Of a DNA stretch of 64,000 nt, positions 34,246 to 46,689 are shown in pieces. The number at the start of each line of letters is the position of its first letter. The stretch's first letter is position 1. The notes under the pieces are model-generated. The model did no database searches and was not told the origin of the DNA. It was given only the letters and a program-made list of their open reading frames with translations. The stretch comes from Patagioenas fasciata (Eukaryota > Chordata > Aves > Columbiformes > Columbidae), in assembly GCF_037038585.1 (NCBI RefSeq), contig NC_092541.1, positions 5,707,445 through 5,771,444 on the forward strand. Direction: 5' to 3'. The position numbers were made by a program, and so were the translations under genes.

Positions 34246-35929
34246 AGTGAGTATTCAGGAGAAGCATCCCAGCTGCTTGTCCAGCTCTTCCCCTTCCCTC
34301 AGCATGCACCAGTGACCACTGTTGGAAAAGAGGACTCTAGGTAGGAGATGTGGTTTTACCTCCTTTCCAAAAAAAAATCCCTAAAGAGATAAAGTGACCT
34401 CCTAGCCCTGCATCTGGGGATCAGTGAAAGCCTCAACATGTGAGCAAGACCCGTCAGCCAGGCACTGGACAAGAGTTTCTGTTGAACGCCTTGAATTGTC
34501 TCCCTGCTCTTCACGTGTCTTCTCCAGCTTAGGGACTGACCAGTGCGTTCCTGGGGGCTGGGGTGGAGTCCCTGTGTCCCTGTGGGTTCCCTGCCCAACA
34601 GAAAACTGCTGGTGGCTGTACTTTCAGGATGTGTCTTTCTGGGATCTTATTTACTCCAGAAACAGGAAACTTTCAGCATTTTGAGGAACTCACTCACCTG
34701 AGCAAGTTCAGCAGAGGCCCCTGTAAGGGCGTGTGGAATGTGAGAGCAGCTGGTTAGTGAACCAGCCTTAGGGAAGGCTGGCTGATCAAGTCCCTTTTCC
34801 TTTCAAAGGGAAGAACAAGGAAAAGGGAAAGCGATTAACAAAGCCTACAATGACACCAGTTTCTCAGTAAGTGATAAGGGAGGCAAGGAAGGAGACCAGA
34901 GCTCTGCAGTCTCTAATTGATGGGCCATTGGGAAACTGCAGGTGTAGATTTCAAGTGGGACAGGCTGAGCTTTGTAAGTGACAGGAAGTGACAAGAGGAA
35001 CATGAGGATTCTGGATGTTTGAGGGGGTTGTGCAGGACTAGAGAACACTTCTGAAGGCATGTGTAGGGGAAGGGTCAAAGGAGGGGGGAAAGAGAAGACT
35101 GGGGAGGAGCAAGGGGACTGAATAGAAAGGAGGAAGAAAATAGAAGTCGGTACCTGCACGTGAGGCAGGACTGCTCAGTGCATTTGTTGGGATGATCCCT
35201 ATGCCTGACCACTACAGCTCCCCCGCTTTCTTATTAAATCCTTTCTTAACCATCCTTCTGTGTAACGTCCCCTGTTTGAGTGCCAGTAGTTTGGGAGAGT
35301 GGTGTGAAAGAGAGAACTGGGTGCCAGTAACTGGATGGACTGTGCTGTGTCCAGCAAGGCCTCCAGCCAGCAGCTGGAGAAGAGACCTCTGCTCACAGGG
35401 TCTGTCAGTCTCTGTGTCAGCAACTGGAGGGACAACATCACACATGATGTGTGAGAAGTCATTGGAGGGATCTCAGTGTTTTTTGGTGTTCTTTCTGAAT
35501 TTAAGTTGATGCTCATGTGTGTTTGTGGAATTTTTTGCCATATTGCAAACTTGCTTGCCCAGTGAGCAGGAGGAAAAGTTGTATCTAAAGCCAAAGCCAG
35601 CGGTGGGTAAGGTGGCCCAAGGCCAGCACATGACTGCTCAACAGACTGATGCTACCAAGCTGTGGTAATGATTGAGGGATCCAAGAGTGTGGAAATAACT
35701 GTGAGACGAGTGGGTGATTGTGTGCATCTCTTTGTCAGTGAACATCAGACTGGCCATGCCAGGGAGAAGGAGGAGCCCCAGGTGCTGGGTCAGAGGGCCC
35801 TGGCTCCGGGCAGGGCTATGAGATGGGCTGAGGGCCCATGGCGATATTTGAGGGGTGCAGGAATGCGGCTGTGCTGGTGACTCCAGAGGGTGAGGGGGTG
35901 TGTGTTTGCGCTATGGAAATGTATGAGCC
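34246..35929. other. Intergenic, no gene
   Basis: Bases 34320-35260 are a diverged form of 1030-1970. The rest is unrecognised. Confidence 0.55.
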
Positions 35930-36345
35930 AGGCATCATGGAGACAGTCCAATAAAGGGACACTGAAATGATGAAGAGACTGAAGCATCCCTGACATGGTG
36001 ATAGACCGAGAAGCCTGGGACTGCTCAGCACAGAGAAATCTCACGGAGATCTCATCAGTGTCTACAAATATCTGAAGGGAGGTTGTGAAGAACACAAAGC
36101 CAGGGTCTTCCCCATGGTGTCCAGTGACAGGACAAGAGGCACCTGGCACAAAGGGAAACAGTGGAGACTCTGTCTGGACACCAGGAAACACTGTTTCACT
36201 GTGAGGGTGAGTGAGCTCTGGCACAGGATGTCCAGAGTGGTTGTGGAGTCTCCATCCTTGGAGAGCTTGCCTTCTTCAGTATCCCAAAGAGAAGCTGAGA
36301 AGAGAAAGATTTTTGGTGCTTCTAACACTTGACTGCAGGATGAGG
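35930..36345 (+). mobile_element. CR1 3' fragment
   Basis: + strand phrases of the CR1 ORF2 end: 'STEKSHGDLISVYKYLKGGC' with interruptions, then a decayed RKHCFTVRVSELWHRM and ESPSLESL. 5' truncated and mutated. Confidence 0.75.
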
Positions 36346-37825
36346 AGCCAGATGGAGCCAAACTCTGCTTGAGCACATTGCAAAAGGCAATGGACCTGGT
36401 TGGGAACAGGGAAAACTCCTCCTAGAAACTTGGAACTGTGATTTTTTAATGATAAAGGTGGAGCATGGGTGGAGATGGATCTCAGTTAGAATGAAACTCT
36501 GACTCCACAGAATGTTAATTACAATATTGGAGACAAAATAAGAGTGTAAAAGAGGATGGCACAGGTGATGTGATGCCCTTTCAATCATGGGATCCCTGAG
36601 TTATGGAGCATGATGTGGCGCTCAAATTGGGTTTTAGCACATAGTGCAAATCCCAGCCATGCAGAGATTTGCTGGTACTGTCATCTTTTCAGTTTTCATG
36701 GGACATTCTTAGAAATACACCACTCCTAATTTCTAGTGTTGAGTGAAAGGACATTTATATGAAAGACCAGTGCATCAATCCCAGATCAACACAAGGATGT
36801 GTTTGTGGCAACATTGCCAAATTCGTCAGGTGATCTATACAGCTCAGCACAACACAGGCCTATGCCTGCTCAGGTCAGGTTAACTTAACGATAATGAGCA
36901 GTTTGTTAGCTCTGCCATTACTGGTGCCTGGGATCATTTGGAAAGTGAATGGAAAGTGAATGGAAAGGGGTCCCCACCTGCAGTACCCCCACCCCTTCAC
37001 ATACCCTTTCAGCTCTGGGGTGCAAGGCTACCCCATCCCCAGCCCTCACAGTGCAGCACTCCAATGGGTGCCCCATGTGCTCCCTGGGAATCGGGGGTGA
37101 CCTACTGGTCCCTCACCCTGTTCCCTGGTGACCCCTCACCCTTTTCCCTAGACTAGGAGTACATTGTCCTTGTCACCTCTGGGTTGTGGAACCCAGCAAC
37201 CCCACTAGAGCCAGGTTCCTCTCTCACACTGTGGATTTTCCCAGCAGAAACAGGACATGGCCAGAACCCCTGGGCAGCTCCACACCAAAATAATCTCCTG
37301 GTTTTGAGGATTTGGGGGAGAGGTGTTGTTCCCAGGTAGCTGAGGAAAGAAAGGGGAGAGAAGAGAGAAACAGAAGAGACTTCTGTTCCCAAAGGAAATA
37401 ACAGTGTTGCCAGACAGCTGAGGATCCCAGAGGAAGATGTGAAACCTCCATGGGGAAAGAAACCTCTGATCTCCTAAATGACTCAGAAGTGTTTGTGCAG
37501 AATTGCAGGCGATTCCAGTTGGGGCTTTGAGAATTCCGCTGTGAGCTGACTGGGAACAGCCCCTTCCCAGGACTGGGGCTCTCAGAGTGCCCAGGACCCC
37601 TCATTGTGGAAATGCTGACAAAGCCTTTGGCTGAGGGAGCCACAGGTGGTGCTGCTGGAAGAGGGAGAAACCCAGAAGGAGCATTTGAGGCACAGGAAGA
37701 ACAGATCAGTCGTCTTCCCCACTTCTACATTTGCTCCCCCACCAGAGTGGTTTCCGGTAGCTCTGGTATCTCGGGGCTGGGAGGTGCTTTTCTGACTCTC
37801 ACTCAACAGGCAGGCTGCTCTCAGT
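36346..37825. other. Intergenic, upstream of B copy 3
   Basis: No gene up to about 37600. Bases 37620-37825 are the conserved B leader-proximal flank (CTTCCCCACTTCTACATTTG element), shared with 2240-2368, 16180-16304 and 51060-51175. Confidence 0.6.
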
Positions 37826-39011
37826 ATGCACCTTGGGTATCTCGTCCTCACTGCCTTTCTGGGGCAACTGCTGGGTAAGTCCTGGATTTTCCTCAACACA
37901 TTCTTTCTTCTCCTGTGGAAACCCTCACCAGCCTTATCAGGTCCATATGGGAAAATAATCTTGAATTATAGGAAAACATTGGGACGCATTAGCTCACATT
38001 TGTGTTTTTACATTGGCTCTCTCAAGGTGTTTTTACTGTTCAAAAGCGGAGAGATCTCAGACCTCTTCTCCTGCTTTTCTGTTGCCTTCAATGCATCTCT
38101 CTTTGTCTCTCTTCTCTGATCCACAGGCAGTCTTCATGGGAGATCTCAGCTGTCTCTACACTCTCACATTTCTCCATTTTCAACAGAAATTAGCAGATCT
38201 TGTCAAAGCTGCCCCAAGGACTATAAAGCTCTCATGCGATTGACATTAATAGGGCGTCCCATTCTGCCTCCTGGCTGGCACATCAGCCATGGCTCCCAGT
38301 TTTCTCCTTTTTGTTGTTGTCACAGCCAGGGTTCCCTTATTTCAGGCTCAGCATTCTATACACTCAGGGAGCCAGGAGCCCTCTAAGAGAAGTATGGGGA
38401 AGAAAGATGATGTTTTTTTTCTACAGCTCCATGGATGGCTCTGCCTGCTGGGGGGGTGCTGGTCCCCAGACATGAAGGTCAGGCATGACAGGCTGTTCCC
38501 TCGTCCTCTGGGCAGTGGGAGCAGGGACACAGAACAGCTCTCCTCAGAATCCACACTTGCCTGTGAGCTCCAACCTCCTGCCCAGAACTACTGTCCACCT
38601 CCCTTTCCCCAGGCATAAGGATTTTCCTGTAGGGTAAGGGACAAGGACTCTTCGCCAGCAGGGTTTGGCACCCATTCTTGATTTTCTTCCCTGCAGAGTT
38701 CCTGACCTTCACTTTCTTCCAGGCACCATGGGGCAGGTCACTGTCACCCAGCAAGAAGGACAAGTCACAGTGAAGCAGAGAGACACCTTCCAAACAACCT
38801 GCACATACCAGACACCCAACTTTGATGGCTTGCTCTGGTACCAGCAGAGGAAAGGCCAAGCTCCCCAGCTGATCTCATATCACGCAAGATCTGGCCTCAA
38901 GCGCAGCGACCGTTTCAGCACAACTCTGAACACCACGGGGAAATACAGCGTCCTGCAGGTGGAGGAAGTCGAGGTGTCTGACAGTGCCTTGTACCTCTGT
39001 GCTGTGCAAGA
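37826..39011 (+). CDS. TCR alpha/delta V gene, subgroup B, copy 3
   Basis: Leader exon 37826-37874 ([16 protein letters not shown]), donor GTAAGT. V exon 38723-39011 after TTCTTCCAG, joining to [11 protein letters not shown]1 is TPNFDG, the only copy with an acidic residue there. CDR2 is HARSGLKRS, and LISY replaces LVSY in framework 2. Cysteines, tryptophan and frame are intact. The intron is shorter and lacks the purine microsatellite. It belongs to the older central module. Confidence 0.92.
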
Positions 39012-39050
39012 CACCCTGGTGCAGGGAGCTTCCTTGGCTGTGCAAGAACC
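39012..39050 (+). promoter_or_regulatory. 23-bp-spacer recombination signal, B copy 3
   Basis: CACCCTG at 39012-39018, 23-base spacer, GCAAGAACC at 39042-39050. Confidence 0.87.
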
Positions 39051-40435
39051 CCAGGCAGGGAGGGGATGTGTCTGTGCAAGACTGAGCTTGTGGGATGGGG
39101 CCCTGAGCCGTGCCCTGGCAGCGCTGCTTCCCCTGTGCCCCCAGGGATCTGCAGGGGAAGATCCTCTAATATAATGTTTTCTGTCCATTCCAGACATCAT
39201 TTATGCACACATGGTATTCAATATTCTCATACCACAGTAGGTGAAGGCAGTATCCTCTCCTTGTCAATGTGTGGGAAACTCCAGTTTCTGGTAAAGTGCA
39301 AGCAGCACACACATGAACATTTGTATTGACATATTAACAATTTGTTCATCTTGAGCACTGCTCATAACCACAGGAACATCTGTCCTCTTCAGCAATACCT
39401 GGTTTAGTCTTGTCTTGAGATGGAGAAACCTTAAAACTGGTTCCATTGTAATATTCCCCTCTCGATCTTCAGCCATTGCAGTTGATGGTAAGAGGTGCTG
39501 TAACTTTTCTTTCCCCTCTTGTTACAGATTCACTCCAGCCCCCCACCCAGCCAAACCAGCAGCATTTTGGCCCAGGCTCCAGAGGAGGTAGAGGCCTGAG
39601 CTGCAGCCAGGCCAATAACTCCTTTTAGGAAACCCACAAGGAAGCAGAATAGCAAACGAACACTGACAAATGGTGGGTGCATGAACCTCATACAGACCTT
39701 TCCCACTGTCTGCAATTTGACTACAAGTCAACCACTTTATTCTATAAATACGACAGCATGTGTGAGTCCACTTTGAGCTCTCTTTCCTAAATAAGTTGGT
39801 TTTACTGCTCACAGGTCAGGGGATGATCACAATTTAAATTTCTGAATAATCATTTACCTGAAGTAAATGCACACTAAATATAATGAATCATCTAGAAGTA
39901 TACACTTGTGTTATTTTTTTATACACTCCCTGTTTCATGTTACTTAGTAAGCTGAATTTGTTGCAGTTCTTAAGCTGTAAAGTTCTGCTTATATTTACCA
40001 ACAGCAACTACAAGCTACACTGAACACCTACAAGGTAAGGTCTAGTTCACACTTTGCTGGAAAGAACAAAATTGACTGAGGAAAAAATAATGATCCCAAG
40101 GCTAACACCAAGACATTACAGACATCTGCAAAACAGGGCCTGTTTTGCACTCCACTGAGAAGAAAAGTATTTATTCAAACGAAAGAGTGCCTGCAAGGCT
40201 ATGGATCATAAGCAATATTTATAGCTAAACAAAACAAAGGCACATGTGAGATCAGTGAAAAAGATCCAATGAGAAGAAAGAAGACAAACTAAAATATTGC
40301 TCTTGGGCAGAAACATGATATGAATGGTCTGTAAAGATATGAAAGTCTATGGTTTTCTATGTTCCGGTTGGAAGTCGACAAAGGTACCCAGATTGAGTCA
40401 GCCCTCCTGCTATTCTACTGCTTTTCTTAAATTAA
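39051..40435. other. Intergenic, AT-rich
   Basis: Shared B flank to about 39530, then AT-rich DNA not seen elsewhere in the window. No gene supported. Confidence 0.55.
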
Positions 40436-40492
40436 AAAAAAAAAAAAATACACATATATATATATATATATATATATTTATTTATTTATTTA
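40436..40492. repeat. A/T microsatellite
   Basis: An A run, then (TA)n, then (TTTA)n. Confidence 0.95.
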
Positions 40493-40939
40493 TGAGAATT
40501 TGGTTTCCTGAAAAGTTTCCTCCATGAAATGACATCAGGCCTCCCCTGAAAGTCTGGCTCCGGATGTCTAAAACACAAATGGGTATCAGGCTCCTAGAAA
40601 GAAGGGAAGCAGCATTCAGCTTGGCATATTTCCTCCATGCGGTAAATAATACAGTGAACCTGCCACCAAAATCTTTTAAAACGCACTTTTCTGTGAGAAA
40701 TCTGAACATTGCTCTGCAGTAAGCAGAGCCCTAAATCACTCCCCCACGACATCTATCTGTTGGTATGATAATAAACCAAAACAACTACAGACAAAGAAAA
40801 GTGCAGCTCCCAGCATGAGACATCCATGGGTCTTCATTCCCCTGTTCTCCCTGGGGAGGCAGCAAAAGGCTCAGCCTCATTTCAGCAGGTGTCTCGTCTG
40901 TGCCACTGGAACAGGAGGTTGAGGGAAGGTTTCCTCTCT

Positions 40940-41250
40940 GTTGATGCAGGCAATTCATGAATGGAACAGGGGAGAGGCTGTGTTGGACATGGTACTCACA
41001 AATGAAGAACAGTTGGATGATGTAGAGCTCAAGGGCAGCCTTGCCTGCACTGGTCAAAAGGCTGTGGAGTTCAAGATCCTGAGAGCACTGACCAAGACAA
41101 ACAGGACGACTACTGCCCTGGACTGCAGAAGAGCCCATCAGTCTTGTCTGGGACCTACCTGCTTGGCAGGGTGCAATGGGAAATGGTCCTGTAGCGCAGA
41201 GGGCACCAGGAGAGCTGGATGCTCCTCAAGAACATCCTCCTCAGAGCACA
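40940..41250 (+). mobile_element. Decayed CR1 ORF2 fragment
   Basis: Reads MVLTNEEQLDDVELKGSLAC on the + strand. Clearly related to the fragment at about 19050-19350, so both come from one old module. Confidence 0.75.
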
Positions 41251-42209
41251 AGGATGGTCCTCTGCAATGTGGCAGCAGGGTGACACTGTGGGGTGCAGCC
41301 ACAGCCCCATGGGGACACACATCCCCAAAACCCAGAAACCTACAGGCACAATCCTCCCCACTGCAAGCTGAGCAGATATGAAAGGAATATTTTCCCCAAC
41401 TGGATATTAAATCTTTCCTGCCAATGGATCGTGGCCTGTGACATATCAGAGTGTTCTTGGAGCCCATCCCAAGCTGTAAGCAGCTGGTACCTTCCTGGCT
41501 GCAAGGTTAGAAAGACTTTTTGAGACAATTTTTTCACCTTTCCCTCACCCTGACTTTGTAGATACTCATCATTTTATTCTTGGGGTAATGGGGCAGATTT
41601 CCATGAATTAGGGTTACTTCTGCCCTGGTACGCAGCAGAGCCATAACTTGTTGTTTATGGTGCTGGGCCCACAGGGTTACAAGCAGAACATAAGGATCAT
41701 GTTTATTTCCACCTGTGCCTGTACCTGTCCCCTTCCCCACGCTGAAGAGGGGACAACCCTTCCCTGGGCTTGTTTGCAGGGAAGGGAGGATGCCACTCTG
41801 TGCACCCCCTGCCCCATGGCTCCTCCTCACCATTTTGTGCCCAGACCCCTCTGAGGTGCTGAGTCTGCATCTCACACAGGGCTGCTGCTTCAGCTCCAAA
41901 CATCCCCATGTTCACTATAAACACAATTGTAACAGCATTAACATAGCATGAGTTTTCCTTATTTTTTCTTTGTTCTACTCTGTGTTTCCTGAAATAAGTT
42001 CATTCTTCAGGTGGGCTGGGACATTCAGCTAATTCCTCCTCACTTTCTCAATTCACCAGGAAAACCCCCTGGCCAAGTGTCCTATGACAGCCCTCCATGC
42101 CTGTGTGTGGGGCCAGCCAGGCATTTGGTCTCTTCTTCACTATCCTTTCTCTACAAAGGCATTTCCCACTGGGACCTGCTGACTACACCAAGTGTTTTGC
42201 ACCAGGAGC
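41251..42209. other. Intergenic, no recognised feature
   Basis: No gene or repeat could be supported. Confidence 0.5.
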
Positions 42210-42510
42210 TGCTGCTTTGTTTAGATTCCCTGACTCTCCTTCAATATGAAGCATGATGTTAATGGGATGGAATACTCTTATTGATCAGTTTGGATGTCAG
42301 TCAAGCTCTGTCCCATCTATGCCCGCCTTCCTCGATGCCTCACACCTGTGGGCAGAGCACACAGAATGTCCTTGGCTCTCAGACAAGAGCAATTAAAAAT
42401 GTTAACTCTGTGCTGGGGTTGTTATCTCTTGTTCTCAAATCAAGTTCAAATAATGACTGTACTAACTATGAAAAAGAAAGGTTTCTAACTGCATGGAGAA
42501 AATTAACGTA
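42210..42510 (+). mobile_element. Dispersed LTR-like repeat
   Basis: Inverted relative to 25470-25730. Ends with a phrase like AGAAAATTAAC seen near the 3' end of some avian ERV LTRs (from memory). Confidence 0.45.
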
Positions 42511-43069
42511 TTTTCAGTCAAATCAGCACAGCTATGAAGAAAGAGAAGGCAGTAGAGACGATTCTATATCCTTCAGATGCCAGGAGTCCCAAGCTATAAT
42601 ATGTGCTGTCAAACAGGCAGCTCCAATCAGGGCACACCACAACACATGGATCCTGCTCATGGAAGTGTGATTTTTGGTCCATCAAGCCTTTGGAAGATTT
42701 TTATAAAATAAAATATCTCTATTCATAATTTCTGCTATGAAACAGGAAAAGTGTTCGCATGAGAACTTCTTACTACATTTTAGACACAGGCAAGGACACC
42801 CAGAGAATGTAACCACAGGCACGGAGCAGGAGGTGCCTCCAGGCTCATCAGTTACAATGGACTGGATCAATTTTGCCTCTGGTCGAGGGATATGTGCAGT
42901 GCAACATTGCCCTGAAGGGCAAACTCTGCATATAGCACAGCACAGCAGAGGACAAAGCCTCCTCAGTAATCTGTCATATGGATCATAAACTCGTTGATGT
43001 ACGGGGATCTCTGGCTGAGGGTGATGGCACCCTGACAGTTGTTTTCATCATGAGGACAAATATCAGCTC
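42511..43069. other. Intergenic, no recognised feature
   Basis: Nothing supported before the OR remnant. Confidence 0.5.
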
Positions 43070-43230
43070 TCGGACCTGCTCAGAGCAGCTTTCACATCCT
43101 TGTTTCTTGGGGTCTACATCAAGGGGTTGGGCAGGGGATTAAGAACCCTGTAAAGAATGGCCACTGCTCTGCCTGGTTCGAGGCAGCTTCCATGTAGGTG
43201 AACAAATATGGGCCATAGAAACAGGCCACA
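43070..43230 (-). pseudogene. Olfactory receptor pseudogene, TM6-TM7 remnant
   Basis: The - strand reads FYGPYLFTYMEA, then shifts frame near 43185 to EPGRAVAILYRVLNPLPNPL and M, then a TAG stop (43114-43116), then TPRNKDVKAALSRS. This is the conserved end of an olfactory receptor (NPLIYTLRNK-type motif), with the tyrosine codon turned into the stop. One frameshift and one nonsense change make it a pseudogene. It has the opposite strand to the remnant at 23985 and is a different part of the protein. Confidence 0.9.
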
Positions 43231-43389
43231 GCAATGAAATGAGAAGCACAGGGTGAGACAGCTCAGTGCCTGCATTCTGCAAAGCAGAGCCACAGGGTAA
43301 TTTAAATCACCATTAAATAAAACAACCTCAGGCAACAAGGACCACAACTTGAAGTGGAAAACCTGCATGGATCCTGTATTCCTTTCCCA

Positions 43390-43910
43390 CCGTTTCAAGA
43401 TCTCCTCAGTTGCGCAGTCAAGCCGGGGGTCATGCTAAGAGCCAGTGGCAGCACTCTAGCAGTGCTTTGCAGAAGGGCTTACTCGTCTGTCAGGATACTG
43501 TCATTCCTCCCTCTTCATCAAGGACAATTACAGATGGTACCATCAATGTGAAGGACTTGAAGTACCTTGCAGTTGTTGCAAGATTTAGTGCAATAAGGTT
43601 AGGAAGTGCAATTCTTCTGCTTTTAAAGACAGATATTAAGAGAACAACTAGGGGGGAAAGATTTCAGACATGCAAGTGAAATGCCCTTGTGAAGCTTTTG
43701 GCATCAGAGATATGCTTCATGAGCCTTAATTCCCTTTTGCATGAAGGACATGAGTGTACAGATTTCCATCTTTCAACCTGTACGGTAGAAAAAAATAGAG
43801 AAGGATCCCCTTGTGCCCTCACCCCCTTCCACTCCAGAGTATCACGCTGCTTCTTTGGCAGATTGGGGAGTTTCCACACAGGGAAGGACCACATAGAGGC
43901 CAGAATTCAA
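43390..43910. other. Module flank before keratin copy 3
   Basis: Diverged copy of parts of 6320-7600. No gene. Confidence 0.6.
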
Positions 43911-43921
43911 TGTAGCAGAAC

Positions 43922-43927
43922 TTTAAT
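43922..43927 (-). terminator. Polyadenylation signal of keratin copy 3
   Basis: ATTAAA on the - strand followed by GTTCTGCT, as in copies 1 and 4. Confidence 0.65.
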
Positions 43928-44259
43928 GCATAAAAGAGAGAAACAAAGTCACTGCAAGTGGAGGACAGCAGTGCAGGAATCCCCAGAGGAATCCACAAGT
44001 CTGCAGTCCATGGTCATTAAGAAGTTTGTGCATGATGTTCATCTGCCTGCCCCATAGAGGGAGAGAAGACAGCTGATCCCCACCAGGCTGGACCTGGGGG
44101 AACCTTGTGGCCAAGAGGAACCAAAGGAAACAAAGAAAAAGGTAAAAAAGGTAAAGCCATTCAGCTCTACTGAAAACACAGCCAGTATCTCAGTCCTTTG
44201 TCCAGCACCATGTTTTTAGTTCCTTAAGGTGTCTCCCTGGGCCCTTCCCAGATTCTTTA

Positions 44260-44562
44260 TCAGCGCAGGTACCTTCTGCCAAAGTAGCGGCCGGAAATGC
44301 CAGAGAGGTCACAGCAGCCAGAGTTGATGGGCACTCCATCACAGCTGAGGATTCTGCCAACAGCAGCAGAGGTGGAGGAGCCCACAACGGTGTTCTGTGG
44401 GAAGGAGCTGAGGATGGGGCCGGGCAGGGTCACCACCACAGGGGAGGGCTCGATGACAACTCTGGAGTCCTGGCACTGCCTGACACAGGGCTCATTGCAG
44501 CTGTTGGCCAGCGGGGTCGGGCCACAGGGCTGGCAGGGCAGGCACTGGTCATAGCAGGACAT
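44260..44562 (-). CDS. Feather beta-keratin, copy 3
   Basis: 100 residues, beginning [10 protein letters not shown] and ending [10 protein letters not shown]. It differs from copy 1 by Asp for Asn at residue 5 in what I compared. I use the ATG at 44562. The in-frame GTG at 44583 is only the first base triplet of exon 2. Exon 2 begins at 44583 after CTCTCCCAG, the intron is 44584-44941, donor GTAAGT, and exon 1 is about 44942-44975. The TATA box is at 45000-45006. It sits in the older central module, yet its protein is nearly identical to copies 1 and 4. That points to constraint or gene conversion. Confidence 0.95.
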   Translation of the reverse strand: MSCYDQCLPCQPCGPTPLANSCNEPCVRQCQDSRVVIEPSPVVVTLPGPILSSFPQNTVVGSSTSAAVGRILSCDGVPINSGCCDLSGISGRYFGRRYLR

Positions 44563-44999
44563 GTCTTGAGACCGGAGGTTCACCTGGGAGAGAAGGCAGG
44601 GAGAAAGCAGAGCATAAAAGTAGATAAGAAGTAGCCTGGTTACCCTCTCAAAAAGCAGCCAAGGCCACTACTGAGTGGGGAGCTGGAAGACATGCCAGGC
44701 GGTGCACAACCTTCACTGCCCTACAAGGAGCCTCACAGCACAGGGCAGCTCTCTCTTAGTGAAAAACCAAAACGCCCCTCTGCCACCTCCCAGCCTCTCT
44801 CTAAGCAGAACTTCTCACCCCTTCCATCTCCCATGATAAGGAGATGCAAAGCTGAGGAAAGGACACAGCCAATATGAGCAGAGATGTCCATCAGTAACAG
44901 ATGTCAAGTTGGAAGAGAATCAGAAGGGACTTCATACTTACCTGGTTCCCAAGAGGAAGAAGGCAAGAGAAATGGATGAGAGCAGGGACTCGGGCTGCC

Positions 45000-45006
45000 T
45001 TTTATA
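45000..45006 (-). promoter_or_regulatory. TATA box, keratin copy 3
   Basis: TATAAAA on the - strand in the GGTATAAAAGGCAG context. Confidence 0.8.
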
Positions 45007-46689
45007 CCTGCCCTTCATTGCCACAGGACCAGAGGTACCCTTGGTAGAGGTAACAATTTTTGGACAAGCTCATCTTGAATGCAAACATGTGGGCTGTGCT
45101 TTAGCTTCCAACACTGCTGCCTTTTCATTTCCAGGTTTGTGCCATGCTCATCCTCCAATGAAGGCTTTGTTTGATCTCTGGGATTAAAGGTCCCTGGATT
45201 TCTCAGGCAGGAATGCAGCAGTGCAGACAGAAGACTCAGTTCAGGTGCTGCATGGGTCTAAGAGAAGGCAAATGATGTCATTCTGGGTCACTCTCTGTTC
45301 TTTGATGTACCAGTCTCAGGAAGAAGCTGAAGCCATAATCGACTGCATGCCCTTGTGCTCCCACGCATGAGGATGTCACAAGTCCTCATCTTTCCTTAAC
45401 TTCTCAGCTCACCCTGATGGTTTTTGTGAGCATTGTGTTGCTTGAATTTGACACCATCCTGCCTAACGCTGCCCCAGGAGTCATCAGCAGAGTACACGAA
45501 CTTCTCTTAATGTGATGGTTCATGGTGTTGCTATCTGTGTTCTTTTCCTGTGTATACTTGCAAGCAGCCAAGTTTGTGCAGATGGACATTTGTGTATAAT
45601 TGCACACTGGTGTGCATGAGTCTAAGTATGGATGTCCTTGTCTGTCAGTCATCACAACAAAACGTGCGGTTCACTGCAGAGACACTCTCTACTGCTCTGT
45701 CCATGAGCACCACAGAGCAGGAGGTTCCCAGGGCCTAAAGGAGCCCCAGTGCAGCTGAGTGATGTTTGCAGCAGCCTGCCAGAGATCTGCCCAGGGAAGA
45801 GAAATGCAGCCCCTGTCTCCTGAGCCCTCCTTCTCCTGCCCGTCCAAACCTCTTGCTTCCCTGCTGTTGTTTTCAGCTCACAACAAGGATGATTTCAGTC
45901 CAGTTTGAATCCTTGGTTTCATTCAGTGTAACAACACTGGATTTGTCTCAGCATGGCTGGCAGTCTCCCCTCCCTGCATCTCCAGGCCAGGAAACAGCTG
46001 CTCTCCCCAGCACTAGAGAGTTCAATACGAGGGGTTTGCTTTGTGGGCAAGGAGGAAGGCTGAGGAATCCTGTCGACCGTGTGCTGGCCATCCCTGAGGG
46101 GACCTCCTTCCAATGCACTCTAGAATGTGTCTGAGATGGCATAGAGCCCAATTTCATGCACAAGTCAATGCCAATGTGCAGTAGATTGATCAGGTCCTAT
46201 GTCAGACAAGAATTATGGCCTTCAATCAGAGAGCTACTGACTGAAGGGAACATGGAGTCTGATGCTGCTGTGCTGTGAGTAGAAAGACAGACTGTGTAGC
46301 TTCCACTGGGAAAGCCAAAGAACAGGTGGATGCTTTGGACTTCAGATCACACTGACCATTACATCTTGCATTACAGTTTCAGTCTTAGTGTCCAGGAACT
46401 GCACATGGAAGGGAAGGAACATGAAATTCAAGAAAACATCCCCAAAACACAGTTGTTGTCCCTCTTTCTAACAAGGTCTGTTCCCAGCAAGCACTTTTCT
46501 GAAGCCTCCACTCCTGACTGTTTGTCAGCTGCAGCTCAGTTGAGGGCTTTCTGCCTTCCCTGCAGTGACCTCAGTGAAATCAATGCCAGGAGCTCTGCTG
46601 GGAGAGCTCAGCCAGGGCTGATTTGCCCTCTCCATGAAGCTGCTTTGAGCTGAGGACAATGGGCCAAACCCATTGCTTTCTCATGAGGT
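45007..46689. other. Intergenic, keratin copy 3 to A copy 5
   Basis: No gene. Diverged form of 8683-9037 joined to 11353-12500, with no CR1 insertion at the joint. Confidence 0.6.

Noticed and set aside
44563..44583. Earlier start for keratin copy 3 (seven extra residues)
   Set aside because: The triplet at 44583 is GTG right at the splice acceptor. The ATG at 44562 gives the conserved MSCY start of the other copies.
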